Source: Vicingaceae bacterium
GTDB taxonomy: Bacteria > Bacteroidota > Bacteroidia > Flavobacteriales_E > Vicingaceae
Direction: 5' to 3'
Length of the DNA stretch: 64,000 nt
NCBI GenBank assembly: GCA_028245195.1
Contig: JAOKCF010000002.1
Span: 62,001-126,000 of the forward strand
In this document: piece by piece, positions 1 through 9,578 of the stretch
Layout: every line of letters begins with the position of its first letter
How positions within the stretch are numbered: position 1 is the first letter of the stretch
Notes under the pieces: model-generated
The model's database searches: none
The model's input: the letters and a program-made list of their open reading frames with translations, nothing else
Told to the model about the DNA's origin: nothing
Made by a program: the position numbers and the translations under genes

Positions 1-246
1 TTCATTAACTGTATTACTTGGCGGTCTTTGAACAGCGATAATAAAATTATTATCACTTTTCGCTTCTAATACCGATTGTTGGATTAGAATTTCTTCAAAA
101 TAATATTGTTCATAGGACCTATAAATTATTGCTCCTCCAGGATATCCCACATCCAAAGCTTCAAACTCATCAATAAAAAAGTGCCCATTCCCTAGCACAG
201 ATTTACTTTGGTCATTGCACCCGAAAAAAAAGCAATTAAAAAGCAT
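1..246 (-). CDS. Partial lipoprotein of unknown function, probably frameshifted near its N-terminus
   Basis: The gene runs off the left edge of the window, so only the N-terminal part is visible. I do not recognise the family. Read from the ATG at 246, it begins MLFNCFFFGCND, where FFFGC looks like a lipobox, but no basic residues precede it. An ATG at 272 in another frame encodes MFKRRVLFGCFLIAFF, a much better signal-peptide start. The two frames join perfectly if the A8 run at 224-231 had one more base, giving a lipoprotein cleaved before the Cys of FFFGCND. The visible mature part is acidic and aromatic, with no recognisable motif. Likely an exported lipid-anchored protein. The true 5' end is probably 272. 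Confidence 0.55.
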   Translation of the reverse strand, partial: MLFNCFFFGCNDQSKSVLGNGHFFIDEFEALDVGYPGGAIIYRSYEQYYFEEILIQQSVLEAKSDNNFIIAVQRPPSNTVNE

Positions 247-297
247 CCAAATAATACCCTTCGTTTAAACATAGTGTGATACTTTCGTGGCTATTTA

Positions 298-1278
298 TCA
301 ATTAAACCCCAACTTCTCCCTAACCTTATTTAATAAAGGTCGTGCAACCTTTCGAGCCTTTTCTGCACCTTGTTTTAATAACTCATCAATGGCTGACTTA
401 TCTTCCATTAATTCAAAATATCGTTCTCGTTGATCTGAATATTGCGCTATAATTAATTCAAACAAGGCTTGTTTCGCATGTCCGTAGCCATAGTTAACGC
501 CTTCGTATTTTTTTCTCATTTCCTCTATCTGAGGAGCATTTGCTAACAATGAGTACAAGGCAAAAACATTACAAGTATCAGGATTCTTAGGCTCTTCCAA
601 AGGTGTACTATCCGTTTCTACTTTCATCACCACTTTTCGCAGCTGCTTGTCTGGTAAGAAAATATTAATGTAGTTATTATAACTCTTGCTCATCTTTTGC
701 CCATCTATGCCCGGAACAACCATTACTCGTTCATCAATAAGTGCTTCGGGAACCACAAAGGTTTCTCCAAACTTATGGTTGAAGGAACTTGCCATATCCC
801 TAGTCATTTCCAGGTGCTGCTTTTGGTCTTTCCCTACAGGAACAAATTCTGCATCGTAGAGCAATATGTCGCAAGCCATCAAAACAGGATAATCAAATAG
901 ACCTGCATTCACGTCAGCTAAGTTTTCAGCTTTATCTTTAAACGAATGAGCATTCGCCAGCATTGGGAATGGCGTAAAACAGTTCAGGTACCACGTCAAT
1001 TCACACACTTCAGGCACATCAGATTGTCTGTAAAAAACATTCTTATCCGTATCAAATCCAAATGCCAACCAAGCGGCTGCAACTGCAAATACGTTTGCTT
1101 TCCGAACCTCTGAATCTTTTACTGTTGTAAGAGAGTGTAAATCTGCAATAAAGAAAAACGCTTCGTTCTCAGGTTTTTTTGAGAGTTCAATTCCAGGTTG
1201 TATTGCACCTAAAATGTTACCCAAATGAACTTCTCCACTTTGTCCTGAACTTTGTATTCCCGTTAGTATTCTAGCCAT
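298..1278 (-). CDS. trpS: Tryptophanyl-tRNA synthetase
   Basis: Class I aminoacyl-tRNA synthetase that charges tRNA-Trp in the cytoplasm. At 326 residues it has the usual bacterial length. The HIGH-type signature appears as VHLGN (residues 17-21), the GKDQ ATP-site segment lies at about 149-152, and the KMSKS loop is intact at 195-199. It is a single minus-strand gene between the partial lipoprotein gene and the divergent acyltransferase gene. An exact TAnnTTTG element lies only four bases before the ATG, so the mRNA may have almost no leader. Confidence 0.97.
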   Translation of the reverse strand: MARILTGIQSSGQSGEVHLGNILGAIQPGIELSKKPENEAFFFIADLHSLTTVKDSEVRKANVFAVAAAWLAFGFDTDKNVFYRQSDVPEVCELTWYLNCFTPFPMLANAHSFKDKAENLADVNAGLFDYPVLMACDILLYDAEFVPVGKDQKQHLEMTRDMASSFNHKFGETFVVPEALIDERVMVVPGIDGQKMSKSYNNYINIFLPDKQLRKVVMKVETDSTPLEEPKNPDTCNVFALYSLLANAPQIEEMRKKYEGVNYGYGHAKQALFELIIAQYSDQRERYFELMEDKSAIDELLKQGAEKARKVARPLLNKVREKLGFN

Positions 1279-1282
1279 GCTC

Positions 1283-1290
1283 CAAAAATA
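1283..1290 (-). promoter_or_regulatory. Bacteroidota -7 promoter element for trpS
   Basis: Read on the minus strand the octamer is TATTTTTG, an exact match to TAnnTTTG. It ends four bases before the trpS ATG, which would put the transcription start at or within a few bases of the start codon. No clear -33 TTTG is seen at the expected distance. Confidence 0.45.
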
Positions 1291-1314
1291 CCAAATAAAC
1301 CTATTTTTAAGGTC

Positions 1315-2052
1315 ATGAAATTAATCATCGCCATATTTGCTAATACATGGAAAATTTATTTCCTACTGGTGGCCATTTTGGTGATTCTAATCCTCTACCC
1401 CATTCAGGCTGTCTTACTTACAAATGAAAAGTATTTTCAAAAAGGATTTAAGCTCATCCGGTTTCAAGCCAAAGCGATCTTATTTTTAATAGGTGTGCGA
1501 AAAGAAGTACACGGTACGATTCCTAACGATGACAAAACGTCCTACATTCTTTGCCCCAACCACAGTTCGTATTTAGATATTTTATTACTGTACGCTGCCT
1601 TCCCAACCTACTTCATTTTTCTTGGAAAAAAAGAATTGGGAAGTGTTCCTATTTTCAACATCTACTTTAAAAAAATGAACCTATTGGTAGATCGAGCTAA
1701 TCCAAAAGCAGCTCACAAAGCCATCTTAAATGCTTGTGACAAGTTAAAAAACGGAACCAACTTGGTTATTTTCCCAGAAGGCACAATTCCTACAACTGCA
1801 CCTAAGATGAAAGCTTTTAAAAATGGGGCTTTTTATGCCGCAACAGAAACCAACAAAGCTATTGTTCCCGTCACATTTAAAGATAACTATAAACTCCTTG
1901 AGGATGATTGGGGCTTCTTTGCCAAAATCCAACCAGGTAAAAGTAGAGTGTACATTCACTCACCTGTTTTTCCTAAAAATGGTGAAGTAGATTTACTAAC
2001 TTTGCGAGACAAAACTAGAAAAGCAATAGAATCTCAATTAGATTCGATTTAA
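1315..2052 (+). CDS. plsC: 1-acyl-sn-glycerol-3-phosphate acyltransferase (PlsC family)
   Basis: Membrane-bound acyltransferase that adds the second acyl chain to lysophosphatidic acid in phospholipid synthesis. The 245-residue protein starts with a membrane segment (about residues 13-33). The acyltransferase blocks follow: NHSSYLD at 82-88 (the NHxxxxD catalytic motif) and FPEGT at 153-157 (glycerol-phosphate binding). It is divergent from trpS. gatC begins 11 bases after its stop, so the two are probably co-transcribed. The family is certain; acyl-acceptor specificity cannot be read from sequence, and some paralogues acylate other lipids. Confidence 0.88.
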   Translation: MKLIIAIFANTWKIYFLLVAILVILILYPIQAVLLTNEKYFQKGFKLIRFQAKAILFLIGVRKEVHGTIPNDDKTSYILCPNHSSYLDILLLYAAFPTYFIFLGKKELGSVPIFNIYFKKMNLLVDRANPKAAHKAILNACDKLKNGTNLVIFPEGTIPTTAPKMKAFKNGAFYAATETNKAIVPVTFKDNYKLLEDDWGFFAKIQPGKSRVYIHSPVFPKNGEVDLLTLRDKTRKAIESQLDSI

Positions 2053-2063
2053 AATACAAACCC

Positions 2064-2357
2064 ATGGCTGTAGATATCAAAACGGTTGAACGAATTGCTA
2101 CCTTATCAAAATTAGAATTTAGTGATAAAGAGAAGCAGGAAATAACTGGCGACATGAACCGCATGCTAGACTTTGTTGAGCAGCTATCTGCCGTTGATAC
2201 GGAAGGTGTAAAACCACTTATTTATATGTTGGAAGAAGAAGCTGAACTGCGAAAAGACGAAGTAGTTGAAACCGTTACTCAGCAGGATGCGTTGAAAAAT
2301 GCCCCGGAAAAAGATTCTGATTTTATTAAGGTGCCTAAAGTTATTAATAGAGACTAA
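2064..2357 (+). CDS. gatC: Asp-tRNA(Asn)/Glu-tRNA(Gln) amidotransferase subunit C
   Basis: Small subunit of the GatCAB transamidase, which turns mischarged Glu-tRNA-Gln or Asp-tRNA-Asn into the correct species. The 97-residue length and the N-terminal VERIATLSKLEFSD pattern followed by a VEQLSAVDTEGV segment are typical of GatC. gatA and gatB are not in the window, which is common because the subunits are often unlinked in this phylum. A strong terminator hairpin begins 14 bases after the stop. Confidence 0.95.
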   Translation: MAVDIKTVERIATLSKLEFSDKEKQEITGDMNRMLDFVEQLSAVDTEGVKPLIYMLEEEAELRKDEVVETVTQQDALKNAPEKDSDFIKVPKVINRD

Positions 2358-2370
2358 ACAGATTGAAATT

Positions 2371-2407
2371 AAAAGGCTCCATTTGAAACTTTCAAATGGA
2401 GCCTTTT
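2371..2407. terminator. Bidirectional intrinsic terminator between gatC and the SGNH lipoprotein gene
   Basis: A nearly perfect inverted repeat with 18-base arms (AAAAGGCTCC... and its complement) lies between the convergent stops at 2357 and 2427. The arms start with A4 and end with T4, so the hairpin has a T-tract in both directions and can serve both genes. Confidence 0.88.
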
Positions 2408-2426
2408 GTGTGTTGTAATTTTATCT

Positions 2427-3839
2427 CTAAGGTGTTACTTCAACAGAAGGATAATTAGAAACTGATACAGACTGAATATTTGACCCATATTTAGCGTTAA
2501 TAGCATCAATGAAACCATTAGCCGCGACAGCATGACCTCTTGTACTAGGATGAACTCCATCTAAGGAGAACATACCTCCAGAAATGTAGTCTCCATTCAG
2601 AGATATCCCGTCTTCAATAATTCCTGTGGTAGAAATAACATTAAATGCTGCATATGCATCATAATGAGCAAGTCCTCTTAAATCAGCAGCATTCTTTATA
2701 ATTGAATTGTAATCAGCAGTTGCTGCATTGATTTTAAATAATTCCTCTTGATTTATGTGATAAATCCCTGGTATTGGTTTTGCCGTGCCCCAGCCTGAAA
2801 GTAGTGAATCTTGAGGTGTTCTAAGTATTAGATGCTCACTTGACGTTATTTGCCTAATATTCGGTATACCTGCAGATGTGCGATCCGTTTTTAAAGTGGG
2901 ATCTGTAACTACGAAATAATTAAACTGGCCAGCAGTGAAAGTAATTGTTCTCTGAGCGACTTCCGCAGCCGGAATGCGGAGTAAAGGGTTTTTCAATGCA
3001 GCATTATACCCAGCGTAACCCGCAGTTAGAGCACTAGCTTGTGCAGCATCAAGGATAGTTCCCAATGGAATAGTGTTAAAATATGCAATACCAGGAACAG
3101 ATGGTATGTTTGCAATAATACCTTTAGCTCCTGTTCTAGTCAATGTGTCTAATGCTTCATTTAAATCTCGCGCGAATTCAGTGGGACTTGTAATTGCCCT
3201 TCCACCTTCGTCGCCTCCAGAAGTTGAATAACCCAATACATCATTTGCTCCTATCCACAGGCTAAAAAATGTTGGGTTGTTCTTCATCGCTGCCTCTAAA
3301 ACAGTCTCGCCTGGGCTTGAAAACCTTTCGAACCAATTGTTAGTACTACTAAAAGCTGGATCATTCAGAGATCCAACTTTTGCTCCTGAAGCGCCAACAT
3401 TGTTGTATGGCCCTTCTGCACTAATATTTTCAAAAAACTCTGGCGCAGAGTACCAGTCCATAGTTGGGTCTGGAAATACCGGCGCAAGTCCAGTCGGTGT
3501 AGCTTTTAATACAATAGAAGGAAGAACCAAATTACTAGTTGGGACAGGATAAAATGTAGTAAAAACTCCCTTAGTAGCGCATTCTCCTTTTAACAAGGGC
3601 TGCTTAAATTCTCCCCCACCAAGTGATTTTAGTTGGGTGGCAATAATATTTGGATAACAGTATTCTTGACCTTTAAGTGTTAATGACTCCCCTTGTATTC
3701 CTGAGGTTAACGAATTACCAACGGCAACGTAGACAGAAAAATCTGCACTCCCTCCATTAGTCGCTACATCTTCTATTTCAGGCTCGCATCCAAATAAAAG
3801 AGCGGCAGGAAGCAGGTATAATAATTTATATTTTTTCAT
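2427..3839 (-). CDS. SGNH/GDSL-type lipase or esterase lipoprotein
   Basis: Exported lipoprotein with a serine-hydrolase fold. The signal peptide ends in the lipobox LLFGC (Cys18). Block I is GNSL with the likely nucleophile Ser43. Block III is GAND at 197-200, and block V supplies DGVH with Asp427 and His430, so the full catalytic set is present. At 470 residues it is longer than minimal SGNH enzymes because of inserts between blocks I and III. It lies 12 bases downstream of a FadL-type barrel in the same direction, suggesting joint handling of lipids or esters at the outer membrane. The substrate is unknown. Confidence 0.85.
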   Translation of the reverse strand: MKKYKLLYLLPAALLFGCEPEIEDVATNGGSADFSVYVAVGNSLTSGIQGESLTLKGQEYCYPNIIATQLKSLGGGEFKQPLLKGECATKGVFTTFYPVPTSNLVLPSIVLKATPTGLAPVFPDPTMDWYSAPEFFENISAEGPYNNVGASGAKVGSLNDPAFSSTNNWFERFSSPGETVLEAAMKNNPTFFSLWIGANDVLGYSTSGGDEGGRAITSPTEFARDLNEALDTLTRTGAKGIIANIPSVPGIAYFNTIPLGTILDAAQASALTAGYAGYNAALKNPLLRIPAAEVAQRTITFTAGQFNYFVVTDPTLKTDRTSAGIPNIRQITSSEHLILRTPQDSLLSGWGTAKPIPGIYHINQEELFKINAATADYNSIIKNAADLRGLAHYDAYAAFNVISTTGIIEDGISLNGDYISGGMFSLDGVHPSTRGHAVAANGFIDAINAKYGSNIQSVSVSNYPSVEVTP

Positions 3840-3851
3840 CTGTATTTATTT

Positions 3852-5087
3852 TTAAAAATTGTAATTAACTCCTAATCCAACGATTGATGATCTTGAAGCA
3901 TATGTCCCGCCAAAATTTGCAGGCTGATATTCTGATTCTCTTTCTGTACCAATAACGTATAGAAAGGAAGCGTCAAATCCAAATCGCTCACCAATATGAC
4001 CACTTAAACCTAGCGTCAAACCAATATTATCAGAATTTGGTGTTTCAGGATTAAAATACTCGTCTTGAATTGGAGATTGATCGTAATAGAATCCTGCTCT
4101 GAAATCAAACATTTCATTATATGAATATTGAGCTCCAATTCTAAAAATCATTGCGTCTTCATAGTTTCTTTCATTCTCTGAATCCTGTAAACTAGATGTG
4201 TTTGGACTAAAATCAAAATCCAAGGATTGATAATCACTCCACTGGACAAAACTGCCTTCCAATGACAAAAGTAGCTTCTCAGAAACGTTGTACGCTATAC
4301 CTAATGTAGTTGTCCCAGGTAAAGGCAAATCTGCTGAAAATTTTCCATCAGGAAAACTCGATACCAAAACAGGGTCCTTAGAATAATCGGCAACTCCATC
4401 ATCTAACTCAACATCTACCTTAGATCTATGTGTTAACCCAATACTAAACTCGTCATTCACATCATAATGTATACCTGCATTAAAGCCAAAACTTGAGTAA
4501 GATGGTAATAAGGAAGAAGCACTGCCTTGCAAATTTACTGTAGAAGTGTTTCCAATAGGTACTGGAAGGGCCTTGTTAATCTCTACCTTACCTTGAACAA
4601 TTGCAAAACCAGCTCCCACTCTCAATTTATCACTAATGTTGTATGATAAAGTAGGCTGAATAAATATGGCACTTAACGAAATGTCTTGAATCAAATATTT
4701 CCCTGACCAATCGTCTCCCCAAACTACTGTGCTACCAAATGGTGTGTAAACAGCTAATCCTGCAGAAAGTTTATCGTTAATTTTGTATGTAGCATACAGA
4801 TAAAACGGAGTCCCTAATGGATTGTCAGTAAATTCCGAAACTCCAGTTCGCCCATTTTGAAATTGGACACTGGACGAAATAAAATTAGCTCCTGCCTCAA
4901 TTGAAAATTTATTTGGATCTAAGCCCATCATAGACGGATTAAAAAAGGCACTAGAAGCCCCTAAATGGAAACTCGTTCCCAAGTGGCCCATTCCGGTTTG
5001 CTTTGTTCCTTGAAGGTTTACCTGGAATCCTCCAGCAAAGGAAAGCAAGGGTAGAATGCCTAATAAAGGCAGTAACAGTTTTTTCAT
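3852..5087 (-). CDS. OmpP1/FadL/TodX-family outer-membrane transporter
   Basis: Outer-membrane beta-barrel of the long-chain fatty-acid and hydrocarbon uptake family. I start it at the ATG at 5087 (MKKLLLPLLGILPLLSFAGG), which gives a clean signal peptide and 411 residues. An in-frame ATG at 5144 would add 19 residues that spoil it. After cleavage the N-terminus has the family's plug/hatch region, with GTSFHLGASSAFFNPSMMG matching the NPA-type motif. The rest is alternating barrel strands ending in Phe (LGVNYNF). It is upstream of, and probably co-transcribed with, the SGNH lipoprotein. The substrate is probably hydrophobic. Confidence 0.88.
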   Translation of the reverse strand: MKKLLLPLLGILPLLSFAGGFQVNLQGTKQTGMGHLGTSFHLGASSAFFNPSMMGLDPNKFSIEAGANFISSSVQFQNGRTGVSEFTDNPLGTPFYLYATYKINDKLSAGLAVYTPFGSTVVWGDDWSGKYLIQDISLSAIFIQPTLSYNISDKLRVGAGFAIVQGKVEINKALPVPIGNTSTVNLQGSASSLLPSYSSFGFNAGIHYDVNDEFSIGLTHRSKVDVELDDGVADYSKDPVLVSSFPDGKFSADLPLPGTTTLGIAYNVSEKLLLSLEGSFVQWSDYQSLDFDFSPNTSSLQDSENERNYEDAMIFRIGAQYSYNEMFDFRAGFYYDQSPIQDEYFNPETPNSDNIGLTLGLSGHIGERFGFDASFLYVIGTERESEYQPANFGGTYASRSSIVGLGVNYNF

Positions 5088-5210
5088 ATTCGTTAAATTT
5101 AAAAAATGAGTCATAAAAGTATATAAAAAAATCCGTTTAAACACATCAGTTCATTATCTGTTATTTATTGTAATTCTAGTTAAGTTTACGAAAAGAAAAA
5201 CCAAGTCTTA

Positions 5211-7055
5211 ATGACAAAAAAAGTCGAAGAAAAACAAGAGGTAACCATCGTATTTGCTGGTGATTCTGGTGATGGAATTCAGTTAACTGGAACTCAATTC
5301 ACCAATACTAATGCACTGTATGGTAATGATATAAGTACATTTCCAAACTATCCTGCAGAAATTAGAGCGCCACAAGGCACGCTTGCTGGGGTATCAGGAT
5401 TTCAGCTAAAGTTCGGAAGCATTGAAGTTGCCACACCAGGAGATGATTGCGATGTTTTAGTGGCGATGAACGCTGCAGCTTTTAAAGTTAACATTGCAAG
5501 ATTGAAGAAACACGGGACTATTATCATCAACTCGGATGGTTTTAATGCTCGAGATTTAAAATTGGCCGGCTACGACACAAGCCCACTAGAAGACAAGTCT
5601 TTAAACGATTTTAGAACCATTCAAATTGATGTAACCAAAATGACCCGAACAGCTTTAATAGATAGCGGTTTAGGAAAAAAGGAAATGGATCGGTCTAGAA
5701 ACATGTTTGTTTTAGGATTCCTCTATTACATGTATAATAGAAAGATAGAAGGAACCATCGAGTTTATCAAACAAAAGTTTGCTAAAAAACCGGAGTTAAT
5801 CGATGCAAACGTTAATGTGCTTAAAGCCGGTTATCATTTTGGTGATACAAGTGAAGTATTTACCTCACGTTACAATGTAAAGGCCGCAAGTTTACCTGCA
5901 GGTTCTTATAGAAACATTATGGGTAACCAAGCAGCTGCATTAGGATTAGTTGCGGCATCACAAAAATCTGGTTTAGATATATTCTACGGCTCCTATCCTA
6001 TTACTCCTGCTTCTGACATTCTGCACGAATTGGCGAAGCATAAAAATTTTGGAGTTCGCTCGTTTCAAGCAGAAGACGAAATAGCTGCTATGTGTTCCGT
6101 TATAGGTGCATCATTTGGAGGTAAACTTGGAATTACAGCTTCTTCAGGACCAGGAATAGCCTTAAAAGGTGAAGCTATTGGACTTGGAATTATGTTAGAA
6201 CTACCAATGGTAATCGTAAATGTTCAACGTGGTGGACCATCAACAGGTTTGCCAACTAAAACAGAACAAGCAGATTTGCTACAAGCATATTATGGCAGAA
6301 ATGGAGAAGCACCAATGCCAATAGTTTCCGCGTCCACCCCATCTGATTGCTTTAATGCGGCTTTTGAGGCGTGTAGAATTGCGTTAGAGCACATGACTCC
6401 AGTATTTCTTTTATCTGACGGTTACATTGCCAATGGCTCTGAACCATGGAAATTCCCAACAGCCGATGAACTGCCGAGTATTACACCAAAATTTGTTCCT
6501 GCCAAAACAACTGACGAAACATACCTTCCTTACAAAAGAGATGAAAATTTAGTTAGAGACTGGGCTATACCTGGAATGAAAGGTTACGAGCACAGAATTG
6601 GTGGTTTGGAAAAAGAAATTGATACAGGAAATGTCTCTTATGACCCTGATAACCACGATAAAATGGTTAAAATAAGAGAAGAAAAAATTGCTAAAATTGC
6701 AGACAACATTCCTCTGCAAATAGTAAACAACGGTGCAGAAAAAGGTGACGTTTTAATGCTTTCTTGGGGTTCGACATACGGCGTGGTAAAAACAGCAGTT
6801 AAAGAATGTAATGCAAAAGGAATGGCAGTTGGGCACATCCATTTAACTTACCTCAGCCCATTTCCTAAAAATTTAGGTGATTTACTAAAAAATTACGAGC
6901 ACATTATTGTACCAGAAATAAACAATGGGCAACTAGTAAAAATTATAAGAGATAAATTTTTAGTGGACGCGAAAGGCCTAAATAAAATAAAAGGAATTCC
7001 GTTTTCTACAAAAGAAATCATAGAAGTCATTGAACAAAAATTTGAAGTAGCATGA
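5211..7055 (+). CDS. korA: 2-oxoacid:ferredoxin oxidoreductase, fused gamma-alpha subunit (probably 2-oxoglutarate)
   Basis: Large subunit of a two-subunit ferredoxin-dependent 2-oxoacid oxidoreductase, which converts a 2-oxoacid plus CoA to acyl-CoA, CO2 and reduced ferredoxin. At 614 residues it has the KorA fused layout: a gamma domain (about 1-200, opening with AGDSGDGIQLTG) followed by the pyrimidine-binding alpha domain with YPITP at 262-266. It overlaps korB by ATGA, indicating tight coupling. 2-Oxoglutarate is the likeliest substrate by family resemblance, but pyruvate or branched-chain oxoacids cannot be excluded. Confidence 0.9.
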   Translation: MTKKVEEKQEVTIVFAGDSGDGIQLTGTQFTNTNALYGNDISTFPNYPAEIRAPQGTLAGVSGFQLKFGSIEVATPGDDCDVLVAMNAAAFKVNIARLKKHGTIIINSDGFNARDLKLAGYDTSPLEDKSLNDFRTIQIDVTKMTRTALIDSGLGKKEMDRSRNMFVLGFLYYMYNRKIEGTIEFIKQKFAKKPELIDANVNVLKAGYHFGDTSEVFTSRYNVKAASLPAGSYRNIMGNQAAALGLVAASQKSGLDIFYGSYPITPASDILHELAKHKNFGVRSFQAEDEIAAMCSVIGASFGGKLGITASSGPGIALKGEAIGLGIMLELPMVIVNVQRGGPSTGLPTKTEQADLLQAYYGRNGEAPMPIVSASTPSDCFNAAFEACRIALEHMTPVFLLSDGYIANGSEPWKFPTADELPSITPKFVPAKTTDETYLPYKRDENLVRDWAIPGMKGYEHRIGGLEKEIDTGNVSYDPDNHDKMVKIREEKIAKIADNIPLQIVNNGAEKGDVLMLSWGSTYGVVKTAVKECNAKGMAVGHIHLTYLSPFPKNLGDLLKNYEHIIVPEINNGQLVKIIRDKFLVDAKGLNKIKGIPFSTKEIIEVIEQKFEVA

Positions 7056-8077
7056 GTGAAGCACTAAAAAATACGCTGATGGCAAAGGACTTTGCAACCG
7101 ACCAAGACATAAGATGGTGTCCAGGCTGTGGAGATTATTCAGTTTTAAAACAAGTTCAATCAATTATGCCTGAATTAGGCAGAAAGAAAGAAGACATTGT
7201 TTTTATTTCAGGAATTGGCTGCTCTTCTCGTTTTCCATATTACATGAATACCTATGGTATGCACAGCATTCATGGCCGAGCGACAGCTGTTGCGAGTGGT
7301 TTGAAAATAAGCCGACCAGAGTTAAGCGTTTGGATTATCACAGGAGATGGAGATGCACTTTCAATTGGTGGAAACCATCTAATTCACATGATTCGTAGAA
7401 ATTTTAATGTCAACGTTTTATTGTTTAACAATGAAATTTATGGACTTACAAAAGGTCAGTACTCACCTACTTCTCCTGAAGGGAAAGTGACTAAATCTAC
7501 TCCAATTGGGTCTTTAGATCATCCTTTCAATCCTTTAAAACTCTGCTTAGGAGCTGATTCAACATTCATAGCTCGAACAATGGATCGTGACCCAAAACAC
7601 CAACGTGAGATTTTATTACAAGGAAGCCAGCATGTTGGAACGTCTATGATTGAGATTTACCAAAACTGCAATGTATTTAACGACGGAGCTTTCGAGTTAT
7701 TTACCGATAAAGGATCTAAACTTCAAGAAACCCTTTTCCTAGAAAGTGGAAAGCCAATGATTTTTGGTGCAGAAAGAGAAAAGGCGATTGCTTTAGATAG
7801 CTCAACGCCAAGAATTGTAAATATTTCGGAAGCCAATGAAGGAGATCTTATGATTCATGACGAAACGAATCACTTTCAAGCTCAAGTATTGACAAGCTTT
7901 TTCGACAATCCGAAAGACGAGGGGCATTTACCCAGACCATTTGGAGTGTTTTATGCGGAAGACAGGTATCGTTACGAAGAAGCAATGGAAAAGCAGATTA
8001 CAGGTGCAACTGAAAGAATGGGAAAAGGAGACTTAGACAAATTATTAAGAGGTAATAATGTTTGGACAGCGAGTTAA
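7052..8077 (+). CDS. korB: 2-oxoacid:ferredoxin oxidoreductase, beta subunit
   Basis: Thiamine-diphosphate-binding partner of korA. The N-terminal CPGC (Cys23, Cys26) and the Cys at about 57 are cluster ligands. The TPP-binding stretch starts with GDGDA at 98-102 and continues to NNEIYG at 126-131. The length of 341 residues is normal. The gene starts inside the korA stop region and ends before a strong bidirectional terminator, so korAB is a closed two-gene operon. An oxygen-tolerant Kor is known to replace or accompany 2-oxoglutarate dehydrogenase in some aerobic bacteria. No odh genes are visible here to test that. Confidence 0.93.
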   Translation: MSEALKNTLMAKDFATDQDIRWCPGCGDYSVLKQVQSIMPELGRKKEDIVFISGIGCSSRFPYYMNTYGMHSIHGRATAVASGLKISRPELSVWIITGDGDALSIGGNHLIHMIRRNFNVNVLLFNNEIYGLTKGQYSPTSPEGKVTKSTPIGSLDHPFNPLKLCLGADSTFIARTMDRDPKHQREILLQGSQHVGTSMIEIYQNCNVFNDGAFELFTDKGSKLQETLFLESGKPMIFGAEREKAIALDSSTPRIVNISEANEGDLMIHDETNHFQAQVLTSFFDNPKDEGHLPRPFGVFYAEDRYRYEEAMEKQITGATERMGKGDLDKLLRGNNVWTAS

Positions 8078-8138
8078 GTTATTTACGAAATACAGAATCT
8101 GAAACAAATCTTTACACTCTTCAGTATAATCACAAAAG

Positions 8139-8176
8139 AAAGCCCCAAGTAAATCAAATTTACTTGGGGCTTTTTT
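8139..8176. terminator. Bidirectional intrinsic terminator between korB and accC
   Basis: Perfect 16-base arms (AAAGCCCCAAGTAAAT and its complement) around a CAA loop, flanked by A-rich and T-rich tracts. It sits between the convergent korB and accC stops and can end both transcripts. Confidence 0.9.
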
Positions 8177-8196
8177 AATTCATGCTATCTTCTAAG

Positions 8197-9546
8197 TTAA
8201 TCCTTTGGTGCTTTGTATTCAAATGTCTCCATAAACTTCGTAGTACAATTACCTTCTCTAAATAAAGGGTCTTGCATTAACTGTCTGTGGAAAGGAATAG
8301 TTGTTTTAATTCCTTCAATAACATATTCACTCAACGCTCTTTCCATTTTTAAGATTGCTTCTTCTCTCGTTTGCGCAACTGTTATTAGCTTAGAAATCAT
8401 GGAATCATAGTATGGAGGAATAGCGTATCCTGCGTATACATGAGTATCAATTCGTATTCCATGTCCACCCGGCGCATGGTATGTTGTGATCGCTCCAGGA
8501 CTTGGTCTAAACCCATTTTGAGGATCTTCAGCATTTATTCTACACTGAATGGCATGCATCTTAGGCTCATAATTTTTACCGGATATTTTCTTTCCAGCGG
8601 CAATTTTAATTTGCTCCTTGATCAGGTCAAAACCAATCACTTCTTCCGTAATGGTGTGCTCTACTTGTATTCGAGTATTCATTTCCATAAAGTAGAAATT
8701 TCGATCCTTATCTACTAAGTATTCAACAGTTCCAACACCTTCATATTTTACAGCTGCTGCTGCTTTTACAGAAGCAGATCCCATTGCCTTTCTTAACTTT
8801 GTAGTCATAAATGGCGAAGGAGTTTCTTCTACTAGCTTTTGGTGTCTTCTTTGAATAGAGCAGTCTCTTTCTGACATGTGGCAATAAGCGCCAAACTGAT
8901 CTCCTGCAACTTGAATTTCAATGTGGCGAGGTTCTTCAATGTACTTTTCTATATACATTCCATTGTTGCCAAAAGCTGCTAAGGATTCCTGACGTGCACT
9001 TTCCCAAGCAGCTTCCATGCCTTCTTCCTCACGGATAATTCTCATTCCTTTTCCACCGCCGCCTGCAGTTGCTTTCATCATTACAGGGTATCCAATTTTC
9101 TTTGCAGAATCTTTTGCGTGTTGCAAATCTTTCATGAGCCCTTCCACACCTGGAACTGTTGGTACACCTGCCTTGATCATGGTTGCTTTAGCCGAAGCTT
9201 TATCACCCATTCCGTCAATCATTTCAGGAGAAGCACCAATAAACTTTATGGCATGTTCGGCGCAGATTTTTGAAAACTTTGCATTCTCAGATAAGAATCC
9301 ATATCCGGGGTGAATCGCATCTGCATTTGTAATTTCCGCAGCAGCAATAATATTGGTCATCTTCAAATACGAATCGGCACTCGAAGAAGGTCCTATACAA
9401 ACTGCCTCATCGGCGAATCGCACATGTAAACTATCAGCATCAGCAGTAGAATAAACAGCTACCGTTTTAATGCCCATTTCTTTACAAGTACGAATTACCC
9501 GTAGAGCAATTTCTCCTCTATTGGCAATTAATATTTTCTTAAACAT
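8197..9546 (-). CDS. accC: Biotin carboxylase subunit of acetyl-CoA carboxylase
   Basis: ATP-dependent carboxylation of biotin on the carrier protein AccB, the first half-reaction in making malonyl-CoA. The 449-residue length matches stand-alone AccC. The N-terminus ([17 protein letters not shown]) is typical, the glycine-rich ATP loop GGGGKGM is at 162-168, and the [11 protein letters not shown] catalytic segment is present. It lies 32 bases downstream of accB on the minus strand, in the run fabH-accB-accC. Confidence 0.97.
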   Translation of the reverse strand: MFKKILIANRGEIALRVIRTCKEMGIKTVAVYSTADADSLHVRFADEAVCIGPSSSADSYLKMTNIIAAAEITNADAIHPGYGFLSENAKFSKICAEHAIKFIGASPEMIDGMGDKASAKATMIKAGVPTVPGVEGLMKDLQHAKDSAKKIGYPVMMKATAGGGGKGMRIIREEEGMEAAWESARQESLAAFGNNGMYIEKYIEEPRHIEIQVAGDQFGAYCHMSERDCSIQRRHQKLVEETPSPFMTTKLRKAMGSASVKAAAAVKYEGVGTVEYLVDKDRNFYFMEMNTRIQVEHTITEEVIGFDLIKEQIKIAAGKKISGKNYEPKMHAIQCRINAEDPQNGFRPSPGAITTYHAPGGHGIRIDTHVYAGYAIPPYYDSMISKLITVAQTREEAILKMERALSEYVIEGIKTTIPFHRQLMQDPLFREGNCTTKFMETFEYKAPKD

Positions 9547-9578
9547 ATTTCTACTTATTAAATGAAAAGAAACAGGAA

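Noticed and set aside
3852-5144. The longer N-terminus of the FadL-type gene (start at 5144)
   Set aside because: The extra 19 residues precede a perfect signal peptide that starts at the ATG at 5087.
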